From DATMBF01 sp035559595 (lineage in GTDB: Bacteria > Bacteroidota > Ignavibacteria > UBA10030): a stretch of 64,000 nt of DNA. Within the stretch, counting starts at the first letter, position 1. Every line of letters starts with the position of its first letter. The stretch covers positions 24,788-88,787 of the forward strand of contig DATMBF010000007.1 of assembly GCA_035559595.1 (NCBI GenBank), read 5' to 3'. The position numbers and the translations under genes were made by a program. The notes beneath the pieces are model-generated. The model ran no database searches. It was not told the origin of the DNA and worked only from the letters and a program-made list of their open reading frames with translations. Of the stretch, positions 15,718 through 23,928 are shown piece after piece.

Positions 15718-17264
15718 TCCGTCCTTAATACTGGGGTGTTGACGATCTGGGATAACACATGCCAATTCGAGCCGTCAGAAATTATTGTAACCGAATCGCT
15801 AACGGAATTGAGGGAGTAGATCGGGTTTCCGTCAATAAGTTGTTCGGGAACTGTGTTGATTTCTACAGAGGCGCCGCTAACGTATTTAAAGAAGTAGATT
15901 CTTCCAAGTACCGTGCTGGCATCAGGGAGTGTAATCCTTCCAAGATCGCCTGATATCTCAGTCAAGATAACTGTCTCGTCGCTGACAGTATAGTCCTGTG
16001 CAACCTTGACAACTTTGAGACTGAGTGAGCCCCCTACATGCAACGTCGAATTGGGATTTTGCACGCGTATCCCCACCCGATGGTTCTTGGAATCAACGGT
16101 GAGTGTACTGTCGTCGAGGGCGATCGATTTACCGATATATTCATTTTCTGTGTTTGTGAGGCTCAAGCTGTTGGAGTAAGTACCGGCAATCTGAGCATCC
16201 TGAACGGTGCCCGTCAGTTTTGACGCGCTCATCGAGGCAATCTTCTGATCAGTAACAGCTCCACCAACGATCTTCGCGGTCGTTACGGACGTGTCGGAAA
16301 GCTTTACAGACGTGATTGCTCCGTCAGCGACCTTTGCTGTTGTTACAGCGCTTGTTGCGATCAAAGGATTCGGAAATGTGCCGCTCAGGTCACCACCGGC
16401 AGCTCCGGTCGGAGAGGAGCTCAGGGCAGTTAATGCCACAGTTGCGGTGTCTGCTTTGGGAGCAACGAAAGTTGCAGTGACATCGTTGCGCGTGATTGTT
16501 CCATCACCAATCTTCTCCGAAGTGACAGCACCGGCCGCTATCGTGGGATTTGGGAACGTCCCCGTCAAATCCCCGCCAGCGTTCCCTGTCGGCGAAGAAC
16601 TTAAAGCTGTTAGGGCGATAGTCGCCGTATCTGCTTTGGGAGCGACAAATGTCGACGCAACATCGGTTCTTGTGATCGTTCCGTCAAGAATCTTCTCCCC
16701 ACTTACTGAATTGTTAGCAAGCTTGGCTGAGGAAACAGAGCCGTCCGCCAGTTTGGCGGTTGTGATGGCGTCGTTGGCAACCTTTGTCGTCGTTACAGCA
16801 TTGTCGCTGAGCTCCACTGTCGTAAGTGCAGGAGAGAGAGGGCGTTGGAGCGCAGGTGCGTTCAAGACGAACTTTGCCGTATCTGCGTTGATAGCTCTGA
16901 TCGCATATCCCACGGCTCCCAAACGAATGCGGGGCGTCAGTTCTTCTGATCCTATCTGGACGCTCAGCCAATACGGTTCTGCAAAGCTCACAGAATCAGG
17001 AAAGGAACTCTGGTCCCCCAACATTGTGGAAAAGAGTCCGCGCCGGGTCTCGAGCGTTTTGGTCTCGGCCCAAAGCGGTGATCCACCGCTTAACGTTCTA
17101 TAGAACCGGAACGTGAAGCTGTAGCTTCCATCCGATTTCGGTGCACCGAGTGTGTCGGTCAGGACTCCCTGATAGGAGATCAAACGCGGTACTTGTGCCT
17201 TCGCCGAGCCAGCGACAACGCAAAACACAAGGACATGAAAGAAAAGAGCAGCGAGCCTTCTCAT
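15714..17264 (-). CDS. Secreted tail-fibre-like repeat protein
   Basis: A 516-residue exported protein. A signal peptide (1-23, LAALFFHVLVFCVVAGSAKA) is followed by a beta domain of about 100 residues (ISYQGVLTDTLGAPKSDGSY ... PRIRLGAVGYAIRA), a module common in secreted proteins of this group. Next come short repeats such as AVTTTKVANDAITTAKLADG, of the kind that builds trimeric phage tail fibres. Two 60-residue near-identical units follow (196-255 and 256-315). The C-terminal part has STLHVGGSL and SVTIISDGSNWHVL, again like phage fibre tips. There is no T9SS domain of its own, but the coupled next gene has one. AAAGGAGG precedes the start at 17264. Confidence 0.8.
   Translation of the reverse strand: MRRLAALFFHVLVFCVVAGSAKAQVPRLISYQGVLTDTLGAPKSDGSYSFTFRFYRTLSGGSPLWAETKTLETRRGLFSTMLGDQSSFPDSVSFAEPYWLSVQIGSEELTPRIRLGAVGYAIRAINADTAKFVLNAPALQRPLSPALTTVELSDNAVTTTKVANDAITTAKLADGSVSSAKLANNSVSGEKILDGTITRTDVASTFVAPKADTATIALTALSSSPTGNAGGDLTGTFPNPTIAAGAVTSEKIGDGTITRNDVTATFVAPKADTATVALTALSSSPTGAAGGDLSGTFPNPLIATSAVTTAKVADGAITSVKLSDTSVTTAKIVGGAVTDQKIASMSASKLTGTVQDAQIAGTYSNSLSLTNTENEYIGKSIALDDSTLTVDSKNHRVGIRVQNPNSTLHVGGSLSLKVVKVAQDYTVSDETVILTEISGDLGRITLPDASTVLGRIYFFKYVSGASVEINTVPEQLIDGNPIYSLNSVSDSVTIISDGSNWHVLSQIVNTPVLRTE
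16320..16679 (-). repeat. Two tandem 180-base coding repeats
   Basis: Within the tail-fibre-like gene, bases 16500-16679 and 16320-16499 encode two 60-residue units starting TITRTDVASTFVAPKADTAT and TITRNDVTATFVAPKADTAT. The protein is much better conserved than the DNA, so the duplication is old and maintained. Confidence 0.85.
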
Positions 17265-17349
17265 AACCCCTCCTTTTCGAGTTATGTGGAGTTTGGAAGA
17301 AAACGAAAACAGCAATTTGGCGAGACTACGAGTGCGTGTTGGATTTACC

Positions 17350-17376
17350 ATTCGAGACCGGGTCTTTGTCTCGAAT
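17350..17376. repeat. Perfect 9-base inverted repeat upstream of the fibre-like gene
   Basis: ATTCGAGAC and GTCTCGAAT are separated by 9 bases, and a CACT/AGTG hairpin follows. It sits 86 bases upstream of the start at 17264 on its 5' side. It could be an operator or the 3' hairpin of the decayed kinase gene. The rest of 17265-17515 shows no gene. Confidence 0.45.
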
Positions 17377-17515
17377 CACTGTCCGGAGAGTGATTTGGGA
17401 TCGGCGATCGACGGCTCAAGAACAGATTACGGTTCAGCTGTCAGGAAGCTACAAAGAGGTCCCGAGACTTTCAATAAGGTTCGCCGGCGTGTGATCACTG
17501 ATACACGTTCACCCT

Positions 17516-17781
17516 TCAAAAGATGATCCTGAAGGTTGCCCCTTTCCCGAGTTCGCTTTCCGCTTCCAGTCTAGAGCCCATCAATTCGCAAAGCTTCAGA
17601 TGGTCAATCCCAACCCCAATCCTTCGTATTTTCTGCTAAAGCCGCCGTCAACCTGCTGGAAAGCATCAAGGATGTCCGCAAGCCGTTCCTGCGGAATACC
17701 GATACTGGTGTCTGATACCTCGAGTTCAAGAAGGTCAGAACTTTCTCTTTGGAACTGTGAGGGTGAGAAACGATGCTTCAA
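17516..17781 (-). pseudogene. Remnant of a sensor histidine kinase (ATPase domain)
   Basis: The frame from 17781 reads LELEVSDTSIGIPQERLADI, then DAFQQVDGGFSRKYEGLGLG, the G1/F/G2 boxes of a histidine-kinase ATPase domain, and stops after GLGLTI at 17596. The homologous end, CELMGSRLEAESELGKGATF, continues in another frame down to a stop at 17516. So a frameshift splits the C-terminal domain, and everything upstream (sensor, HisKA) is gone. No intact partner response regulator lies next to it. Confidence 0.7.
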
Positions 17782-17837
17782 TTATAGAAGAACGCTGAGG
17801 AAGAGTCAACCTGGCGAAGGAGAGGAGGTCAAGCCGA

Positions 17838-18725
17838 CTATCTGCCTTTGAACGAAGCCTCCTTTTCCTGTTTCGTGAGAACCTCGTTCATACTGCCGGT
17901 TCTATACCCTTGGAGATCGAGGGTGACATAAAGAAATCCAAGATTCTTGAAATGCGTAACTAGCTTTGAGCGGAGCTCGTCATCGAAGATCCGGTGGAAG
18001 TCCTGATGACCAAGCTCGATGCGGGCGGTTTTGTCGTCATGATGACGAACGCGGAAGAAGCGGAATCCGTGATCGCGAAGAAATGTTTCGGCGGCATCGA
18101 TTTTCATAAGATTCTCCTTGGTGATTCCGAATCCGTAGGGAAAGCGGGAAGAGAGACAGGCGAAGGATTGTTTGTCCCACGTCGGGATTCCCAGCTCGCG
18201 CGCCAGCTCGCGCACATCCTGTTTCGAGAATCCAGCCTCCAGTAGGGGGGAGCGGACGTTGTTTTCGGATTTGGCTCTCATCCCGGGGCGAAAATCGCCA
18301 AGATCATCGGTGATCGTGCCATCGGCAATCCAGGGGATGCCCTCTTGTTGAGCAATGATCTGGAGTTTCCCGAAAAGCTCGGTTTTGCAGAAGTAGCAGC
18401 GGTCGGGAGGGTTTTCGCGGAATTTGAGATTGTCTGTCTCTTCGGTATCCACAACACGATATCGAGTACCAAATTGCTCGGCAAGCTGGATTGCCTCTTC
18501 GAATTCGCGTGTCGGATACGTCGCCGACCGGCCAATGACAGCGAGTGCTTTCTCCCCCAGCGTGTCGGTTGCGACACGGATCAACAGTGTGCTATCAATG
18601 CCTCCTGAGAAGCCAATGACCACAGAGCCCATTTCACGGAGCAACGTTTGGAGATACTGGTGTTTCGAATTTACTGCACGCACCAAAATGTCTCTTCCTT
18701 TCGCAGAATCATCCCGCCAGTTCAT
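17838..18725 (-). CDS. larE: ATP-dependent sacrificial sulfur transferase LarE
   Basis: Cytoplasmic PP-loop enzyme of 295 residues that adenylates and thiolates the pyridinium biscarboxylate precursor of the nickel-pincer nucleotide cofactor (as used by lactate racemase). The PP-loop GFSGGIDSTLL lies near residue 40. The Cys motif DRCYFCKTELF lies in the middle, and the conserved SFACLSSRFPYG Cys, the sulfur donor region, follows. It is the last gene of a minus-strand run after aroE (40-base gap of low-complexity sequence). larB, larC and larA are not in the window, so its cofactor-making partners must lie elsewhere, or it serves another thiolation. Confidence 0.9.
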   Translation of the reverse strand: MNWRDDSAKGRDILVRAVNSKHQYLQTLLREMGSVVIGFSGGIDSTLLIRVATDTLGEKALAVIGRSATYPTREFEEAIQLAEQFGTRYRVVDTEETDNLKFRENPPDRCYFCKTELFGKLQIIAQQEGIPWIADGTITDDLGDFRPGMRAKSENNVRSPLLEAGFSKQDVRELARELGIPTWDKQSFACLSSRFPYGFGITKENLMKIDAAETFLRDHGFRFFRVRHHDDKTARIELGHQDFHRIFDDELRSKLVTHFKNLGFLYVTLDLQGYRTGSMNEVLTKQEKEASFKGR

Positions 18726-18765
18726 TTCCCTCTTCCATTATTCCAACATTCCATTCTACTATTCT

Positions 18766-19617
18766 TTACAGGGCTTCCTCAATCTTCTTCCTCACGACCT
18801 CCACAGGCATCGTTTTTCCCGTCCACATTTCAAAGGCTTGTGCCCCCTGCCAGAGAAGCATCTCGAGTCCCCCGACAGCGGTCGCGCCATCATCTTTCGC
18901 CCGCCGCAACAATGTAGTTTCTCGTGGTCTGTAAATCAAGTCGAAAACGATCTGGCCCTCGCGAAAACGAACCGTGTCATCAAGTGGCGAGGCATCGGTC
19001 TTCGGACTCATTCCAACGGGCGTTGCGTTAATGACAAGGACTGCACTCTCAACGAATCTTTTGATGTTTCCGGTTGTCGCCGTCCTCCTTAACACCGTGT
19101 TTCCTGCAATCGGTTTGAACGAGGCGATGAATTTCTCCGCTCGGGGAATATGGCGCGTGACGATCCGAAGCAGGTCCGGATGGGCATGATTCAACAGCCA
19201 GACCGCGGCAGCTCGTGCACCTCCGCCCGTGCCAAGAAGGATAACCTCATTCCCAGCAATGCGGTCTTTATACTGCTCCAGAACTTTTCCGAGTCCAAAC
19301 ACATCCGTGTTCGTCCCGATTTTGGCCCCATCCTTTACCGTGATCGTATTGACGGCGCCAACCTGCGCGGCTTCTTTTGTCATCTCGTCCAGAAGCCGAA
19401 CGACAGTCTCCTTGTGGGGGATCGTAACATTGAGTCCGGAGTAGTGTTCCTCTTCAATCAACTCGCGCAAGCGATAGCGAAGACTCTGCGGGTGAACCTC
19501 GATCGCTTCGTAAGTGGCGTCGATTCCCAGGGCACGGAAAGCAGTTTCGTGCATGAGGGGGGAAAGGGTATGGACTATCGGATACCCGATAATGCCGAAT
19601 CGAAGTGGGGAATCCAT
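18766..19617 (-). CDS. aroE: Shikimate dehydrogenase (NADP+)
   Basis: Reduces 3-dehydroshikimate to shikimate in aromatic amino-acid synthesis. It is 283 residues, the usual size. The shikimate-binding SLSPLMH region is seen as VHTLSPLMHETAF. The catalytic Lys lies in LNVTIPHKE, Asp in GTNTDVFG, the dinucleotide motif is GTGGGARAAA, and INATPVGM closes the NADP domain. The ATG at 19617 lies 12 bases after the TPR gene, in the same direction, and larE follows, so the three form one transcript. Confidence 0.96.
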   Translation of the reverse strand: MDSPLRFGIIGYPIVHTLSPLMHETAFRALGIDATYEAIEVHPQSLRYRLRELIEEEHYSGLNVTIPHKETVVRLLDEMTKEAAQVGAVNTITVKDGAKIGTNTDVFGLGKVLEQYKDRIAGNEVILLGTGGGARAAAVWLLNHAHPDLLRIVTRHIPRAEKFIASFKPIAGNTVLRRTATTGNIKRFVESAVLVINATPVGMSPKTDASPLDDTVRFREGQIVFDLIYRPRETTLLRRAKDDGATAVGGLEMLLWQGAQAFEMWTGKTMPVEVVRKKIEEAL

Positions 19618-19629
19618 GGAGCGGCGAAA

Positions 19630-21027
19630 CTACCGGAGGAGGGTGGAGAACCCTTCGACACCTTTCAGCTCTGGAAAATCGCTCTCGATGTTCGAGCGCA
19701 GTTGGGAGTCAAGCTCCACAGCCCGGCGGAGCGACTGAAGGGCGAGTTCTGTGTTGCCCAGACTCACTAGGGCTCTGGCCTTGCTATAGTAGGCGAGGGC
19801 AAAATCGGGCGAAGCGCTGATACATTTGTTGAGGGCTTCAAGAGCCTCTGTCGGACGGTTCATCTCGCAGAGAGTGTCTCCATAATCGAACCAGGCCTCG
19901 GCGTTGTTCGGATCGAGAGCAAGCACTTTCTTGTAACTCTCGAGACAATCTTCGAATTTTCCCAGATTGTATTCCGCATCTGCTCGGGCATACCAGAGCT
20001 CAGGATATTCTTCGTACAAAGCAATTGCTTTCTTGTAATCCGAGAGAGCAAGTTTCGGCTGGTCGAGCGCATCGTAGCAACAGCCCCGTCCGAAATAGGA
20101 CTCGTAGTGCTCGTTGTCGAATTTCAGCGCGGTGGTGAAGGCGTTGATCGCCTCTTTATATAACCCAAGTTCTTCGTAAGCATTGCCAAGGTTGTGCCAC
20201 GCCGGAACGTCTTCCGGCTCGTATTTCAATGTCGTCTTATAGCACTCGATCGCTTCATAGAGCTTTCCCATGTTAGCAAAGGCATTACCCTTGTTATACC
20301 AGGCAGCGGGAAAATCCTCTTTAATTGCCAGCGCCATGTCATAGCTCTCAAGGGCTCTGGAGTATTGACCCATCCGGTTCAGCACGATCCCTCTATTGTA
20401 CCATGCATTGTAATTGTAGGGATCCCGATTCAGATGCTCGTCATAGCAGGCTACAGACTCATCAAACCGGTCCAAAAAATCGTTACAGTATCCTAATTCG
20501 TACCACGCCTCGACGTTATCGGGGTTCCGCTGGAGGATCGTTTTAAAGATCGAGACTGCATCCTCAAAAAGATCGAGCTTTTCAAGCGTCACACCCTTAT
20601 GAAAAAGGGCATCTTCGTTGTTGGGATCGAGCTCCAGACCTTTTTCAAATGACTCAAGCGCATCCTGAACACGATTCATGTTGTCCAGAGTAATGCCACG
20701 ATTGACGAAAATTTCGGAATCAGTAGGATTCAAGCTCAGCGCTTTTTCGTAGCAGACGAGCGCCTCCTCATATTTGAAGAGATTGTTGAGAATCATTCCT
20801 TTTCTTTGCCAAGCGTCTGCGTTGAACGGCTCGAACGAGAGAAGCCGATCGACGAAATGTAACGCCTCGTCGAACTGCTCGTGTTCGAAGTAAAACTGAA
20901 TGATCTCTTCGAGGGCTTCCGTATTGTTGATGTCTTTTTCGCCGTTCTTGAGCTGCTCGCGAAATCGCTTTAAATCATCATCATTTCGGCGGGGAGGGTG
21001 GTCTTCATCATCGAAGTCGAAGGGCAT
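19630..21027 (-). CDS. Tetratricopeptide-repeat protein
   Basis: A 465-residue protein made almost wholly of about twelve TPR units (for example EAWYELGYCNDFLDRFDESV and AWYNRGIVLNRMGQYSRALE). These form a superhelix for protein-protein contact. An acidic N-terminus (MPFDFDDEDHPPRRNDDD) without signal peptide indicates a cytoplasmic location. GGAGG lies 10 bases before the ATG at 21027; the longer frame would cross the promoter. It heads the TPR-aroE-larE transcript. The partner is unknown. Confidence 0.9.
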   Translation of the reverse strand: MPFDFDDEDHPPRRNDDDLKRFREQLKNGEKDINNTEALEEIIQFYFEHEQFDEALHFVDRLLSFEPFNADAWQRKGMILNNLFKYEEALVCYEKALSLNPTDSEIFVNRGITLDNMNRVQDALESFEKGLELDPNNEDALFHKGVTLEKLDLFEDAVSIFKTILQRNPDNVEAWYELGYCNDFLDRFDESVACYDEHLNRDPYNYNAWYNRGIVLNRMGQYSRALESYDMALAIKEDFPAAWYNKGNAFANMGKLYEAIECYKTTLKYEPEDVPAWHNLGNAYEELGLYKEAINAFTTALKFDNEHYESYFGRGCCYDALDQPKLALSDYKKAIALYEEYPELWYARADAEYNLGKFEDCLESYKKVLALDPNNAEAWFDYGDTLCEMNRPTEALEALNKCISASPDFALAYYSKARALVSLGNTELALQSLRRAVELDSQLRSNIESDFPELKGVEGFSTLLR

Positions 21028-21078
21028 GAAGGAATTACCTCCACATTGGTGAGGAAATATCAGCTCTGCCTCGCTGCC

Positions 21079-21107
21079 AATTAAGCAAAAATCGAAGGTG
21101 AAGTCAA
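21079..21107 (-). promoter_or_regulatory. Promoter of the TPR-aroE-larE transcript
   Basis: On the minus strand TTGACT, 17-base spacer, TTAATT, about 50 bases upstream of the start at 21027. Confidence 0.6.
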
Positions 21108-21168
21108 GTAATGATTGAGCCGTCGGCTGCAAGTCACAATCTGGCCACACACTCGGCCGGGTTTCTCA

Positions 21169-21199
21169 TTGATTTTGCTCGGAATGTGGAGTATATTTG
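21169..21199 (+). promoter_or_regulatory. Candidate promoter of yggS
   Basis: TTGA, 19-base spacer, TATATTTG, which fits the TTTG/TAnnTTTG type reported for Bacteroidota. It overlaps the TTG at 21197, so that codon cannot be a start if the promoter is real, and ATG 21215 would be close to the transcript end. Confidence 0.4.
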
Positions 21200-21214
21200 A
21201 CGTTCAGTTTTGGA

Positions 21215-21898
21215 ATGATTGCCGAAAACATCGAAAATATTCGAAAAAGGATTCAGCAGACCTGTTTTCGATGTGGACGGAAGCCGGAAGAGATTACGTT
21301 AGTGGGGGTGACAAAAACATTTGGAGTGGACAGAATTCAACAGGCTCTGGACGCAGGGCTGAAGGATTTCGGGGAGAATTATGTTCAAGAGCTCAGGGAT
21401 AAACGCGCGCGCCTTGCCGACGCAGGCATACGGTGGCACTTTATCGGCCATCTCCAACGAAACAAAGTCAAGTACATCATCGACTTCATTCATCTGATCC
21501 ATTCCGTTGATGATGTGGAGTTAGGGGAAGAGATCAACAAGAGGGCAGAAAAGGCGGGGCGGTCGGTCGATCTTCTTGTTGAAGTCCATACAACTGCGGA
21601 AGAATCCAAATACGGGGCGCATCCGGAGAAGGTGGCAGAACTTATCAGAGAGTTACGTCAGTTCAAGAACGTCAGGGTGCAGGGGTTGATGACGATGGGA
21701 CCGTTCTCGGATAATCCTGAGGATTCCCGCCCGTCATTCCGGTTACTGGCCGATCTTAAACGAAAGGTTGAGGGAGAAGGAATACCGCTGAAGCACCTGT
21801 CGATGGGTATGACGAACGATTTCGAGATAGCGATTGAAGAAGGTGCAACGATACTGCGTATCGGAACGGCGATCTTCGGATCGCGGTCAAAGGCTTAG
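21215..21898 (+). CDS. yggS: YggS/YlmE-family pyridoxal-phosphate homeostasis protein
   Basis: Cytoplasmic PLP-binding protein (fold type III, alanine-racemase-like barrel) of 227 residues that buffers pyridoxal phosphate; no catalytic reaction is established. The PLP Lys lies in TLVGVTKTF. Other signatures are DFGENYVQEL, IRWHFIGHLQRNKVKY, and LSMGMTNDFEIAIEEGATIL. ATG 21215 is preferred over TTG 21197, which overlaps a promoter-like box. It opens a plus-strand cluster with divIVA downstream, as ylmE does in Gram-positive bacteria. Confidence 0.94.
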   Translation: MIAENIENIRKRIQQTCFRCGRKPEEITLVGVTKTFGVDRIQQALDAGLKDFGENYVQELRDKRARLADAGIRWHFIGHLQRNKVKYIIDFIHLIHSVDDVELGEEINKRAEKAGRSVDLLVEVHTTAEESKYGAHPEKVAELIRELRQFKNVRVQGLMTMGPFSDNPEDSRPSFRLLADLKRKVEGEGIPLKHLSMGMTNDFEIAIEEGATILRIGTAIFGSRSKA

Positions 21899-21931
21899 AG
21901 CGTCTTTCCACTCCAACGAAGGAGACGGACT

Positions 21932-22462
21932 ATGAAGATCACTCCATTAGAGATCAAGCGCCAGCAATTCAAGAAGACCATGCGGGGGTACGATCCGGTT
22001 GAAGTGGATACGTTCCTCGATATGATCTCGAACGAGCTCGAGGACATAATCCGTCGCAATAAGGAACTGAATGATCGAGTGCTTGAGCTGGAGACACAGT
22101 TGCGCGACTATAAGAATATGGAGAAGACTCTCCAGCAAACCCTCATGCAAGCGCAGGAGGCCAGCGGGAAGTCGATCGAGAATTCTCGCAAGGAAGCCCA
22201 GCTCATTATTCAGGAAGCCGAACTCAAAGCCTCCCAAATCGTCGAGAAAGCTCGTGCAGATTTTGGACGGGTGAAAGAGGAGATCGCCAGTCTGAAAGCC
22301 CGCAAGGAAAGTATCCTCAGCCGTCTGAAAGTTCTCCTGAGCTCCGAAATCGAGCTCATCCGCGCTCTCGAAATCGACGATGATTCCGTCAAGCATCAGG
22401 ACCCATCGCTCGGCACCGGCAAGGATCACCTCGAGATCGAAGAGATCCTGAAGAAACTCTGA
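21932..22462 (+). CDS. divIVA: DivIVA-domain protein
   Basis: A 176-residue coiled-coil protein. The N-terminal DivIVA domain reads ITPLEIKRQQFKKTMRGYDP then VEVDTFLDMISNEL, the membrane-binding part that recognises curved membrane in Gram-positive relatives. A long coiled coil (about 35-145) follows. The tail is acidic and ends EILKKL. GAAGGAG lies upstream. Placed between yggS and, four genes on, ileS, it matches the divIVA position of Gram-positive division clusters. Its role here (polar organisation, growth or division) is inferred only. Confidence 0.92.
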   Translation: MKITPLEIKRQQFKKTMRGYDPVEVDTFLDMISNELEDIIRRNKELNDRVLELETQLRDYKNMEKTLQQTLMQAQEASGKSIENSRKEAQLIIQEAELKASQIVEKARADFGRVKEEIASLKARKESILSRLKVLLSSEIELIRALEIDDDSVKHQDPSLGTGKDHLEIEEILKKL

Positions 22463-22480
22463 TCTTCCAATCATCGACCC

Positions 22481-23308
22481 TTGACCGAACTTCGCAAACA
22501 GATCGACGAAGCTGTTGCCTTTATTCGCTCCAAGACAAAGAGCGAGCCGGCCGTCGGAATTATTCTCGGCACCGGCCTCGGCGGATTGGCAAAAGAGATC
22601 ATTGGAGAAACTTCGATCGACTATTCGGCGATTCCGCATTTTGCAACTTCTACCGTGGAGTCGCATCACGGTAGACTGCTCTTTGGTACCCTCTCGGGCA
22701 AAAAGGTCGTGGCCATGCAAGGTCGCTTCCATTATTACGAGGGATATTCAATGAAGCAGATCACTTTCCCCGTTCGCGTGATGAAGTTCCTCGGTGTAAG
22801 GAGTCTTCTTATCTCCAACGCGGCCGGAGCTCTCAATCCGCTTTTCAAGAAAGGGGATGTGATGGTGATCTCCGATCACATCAATCTGCTTGGGGATAAT
22901 CCGCTCATCGGACCGAATGATGATTCGCTCGGCCCTCGCTTTCCGGATATGTCCGAACCATACGCAAAAGAGCTCATTGAGCTTGCCGAGCAATGTGCGC
23001 TGGATTTGAAGATTCGGCTCCAAAAGGGAATCTATGTCGCTCTTACCGGTCCAAATCTTGAAACTCGTGCTGAGTATCGTTTCCTTCGAACCATCGGCGC
23101 CGATGCGGTGGGGATGTCCACTGTGCCGGAAGTGATTGTCGCTGTGCACATGGGACTCAAGGTGCTGGGGTTCTCGATTCTGACTGACGAGTGCTTTCCG
23201 GATGCCCTGAAGCCGGTCACTCTGGAGGAAGTGATTGACGTGGCTAACAAAGCCGAGCCGAAGATGACGGCAGTGATGAAGGAAGTGGTAAAGCGGATGA
23301 GTGCATGA
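22481..23308 (+). CDS. punA: Purine-nucleoside phosphorylase
   Basis: Trimeric-type (PNP I) phosphorylase of 275 residues that converts purine nucleosides plus phosphate to base and ribose-1-phosphate. Seen are the phosphate loop LGTGLGGLA, the HHGRLLFGTLSGKKVVAMQG block, ISNAAGALNP, the catalytic Glu in TGPNLETRAEYRFL, and VGMSTVPEVI, LTDECFPD near the end. The start is TTG at 22481 with no good ribosome site. It lies 18 bases after divIVA. Its stop overlaps the start of a broken methyltransferase gene (ATGA). Confidence 0.95.
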   Translation: MTELRKQIDEAVAFIRSKTKSEPAVGIILGTGLGGLAKEIIGETSIDYSAIPHFATSTVESHHGRLLFGTLSGKKVVAMQGRFHYYEGYSMKQITFPVRVMKFLGVRSLLISNAAGALNPLFKKGDVMVISDHINLLGDNPLIGPNDDSLGPRFPDMSEPYAKELIELAEQCALDLKIRLQKGIYVALTGPNLETRAEYRFLRTIGADAVGMSTVPEVIVAVHMGLKVLGFSILTDECFPDALKPVTLEEVIDVANKAEPKMTAVMKEVVKRMSA

Positions 23309-23538
23309 ACCTCGCTCCTAAAGACATCTTCTCCGATCGCTCCTGCCGCTACCGCCCACGATATCCAAAGGAGCTGTTTGACGTTCTCCTTGCACTTTCC
23401 CCAGGCCGCTCATGTGCTTGGGATTGTGGGATGGGCAACGGTCAGGTGGCGAGTGTGTTGGCAGAACATCTGCCCTCCCCGAGCCGTCAGTGCGCAGGCA
23501 GGATCGCAATGACACCGAAGGATTTCAGCCATTGCTGA
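23305..23538 (+). pseudogene. Truncated SAM-dependent methyltransferase
   Basis: The first 55 codons are a clear class I methyltransferase start: DRSCRYRPRYPKELFDVLLA, then AWDCGMGNGQVASVLAEH, the SAM-binding motif I. After that the frame enters unrelated sequence (PSPSRQCAGRIAMTPKDFSHC) made of repeat-like DNA containing GATCGCAATGACA. About 200 residues of the family are missing. The ATG overlaps the punA stop, so it was once a coupled gene. The rest of the gap to 23682 has only repeat debris. Confidence 0.7.
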
Positions 23539-23682
23539 GGAAAGTCCCGCTTCACAAAAGGAGGATTGAAGCGGCGCTGAAACCGAAGCCCCGAAACTGG
23601 ATCCCCTGCCTCCTTTCAAAACGGGGGAGTATAAGGCGCAGAACAGGTGTGTTGCACGAGTTATTTTTGAAGTAGGCTTGCA

Positions 23683-23907
23683 ATGGTTGGCATTGGAAAA
23701 TTCCTGGTCATTCTTGGAGCGGTCATCGCGTTCGTCGGACTGGCGTTGATGCTTGCACCGAAGATTCCCTTTCTCGGGAAACTGCCGGGTGATATTCACG
23801 TCAAGAAAGACAATTTCGAATTCTATTTTCCCCTTGCAACGAGCATAGTGTTGAGCCTGGTGCTCAGCGGTATTCTGTGGTTGATCTCCTATTTCGGAAA
23901 AAAGTGA
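23683..23907 (+). CDS. DUF2905 family small membrane protein
   Basis: A 74-residue protein with two membrane helices (FLVILGAVIAFVGLALML and LATSIVLSLVLSGILWLISY). The DUF2905 signature FLGKLPGDIHVKKDNFEFYFP lies in the loop between them. The function of this widespread family is unknown. It lies 21 bases before ileS in the division-type cluster and is probably cotranscribed with it. Confidence 0.9.
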   Translation: MVGIGKFLVILGAVIAFVGLALMLAPKIPFLGKLPGDIHVKKDNFEFYFPLATSIVLSLVLSGILWLISYFGKK

Positions 23908-23928
23908 GGAGTTGCTTGTCGAATCAAC

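Noticed and set aside
16291..17103. A 270-residue open frame on the plus strand opposite the fibre-like gene
   Set aside because: It mirrors the repeats of the real gene on the other strand; the minus frame has a signal peptide, ribosome site and homology.
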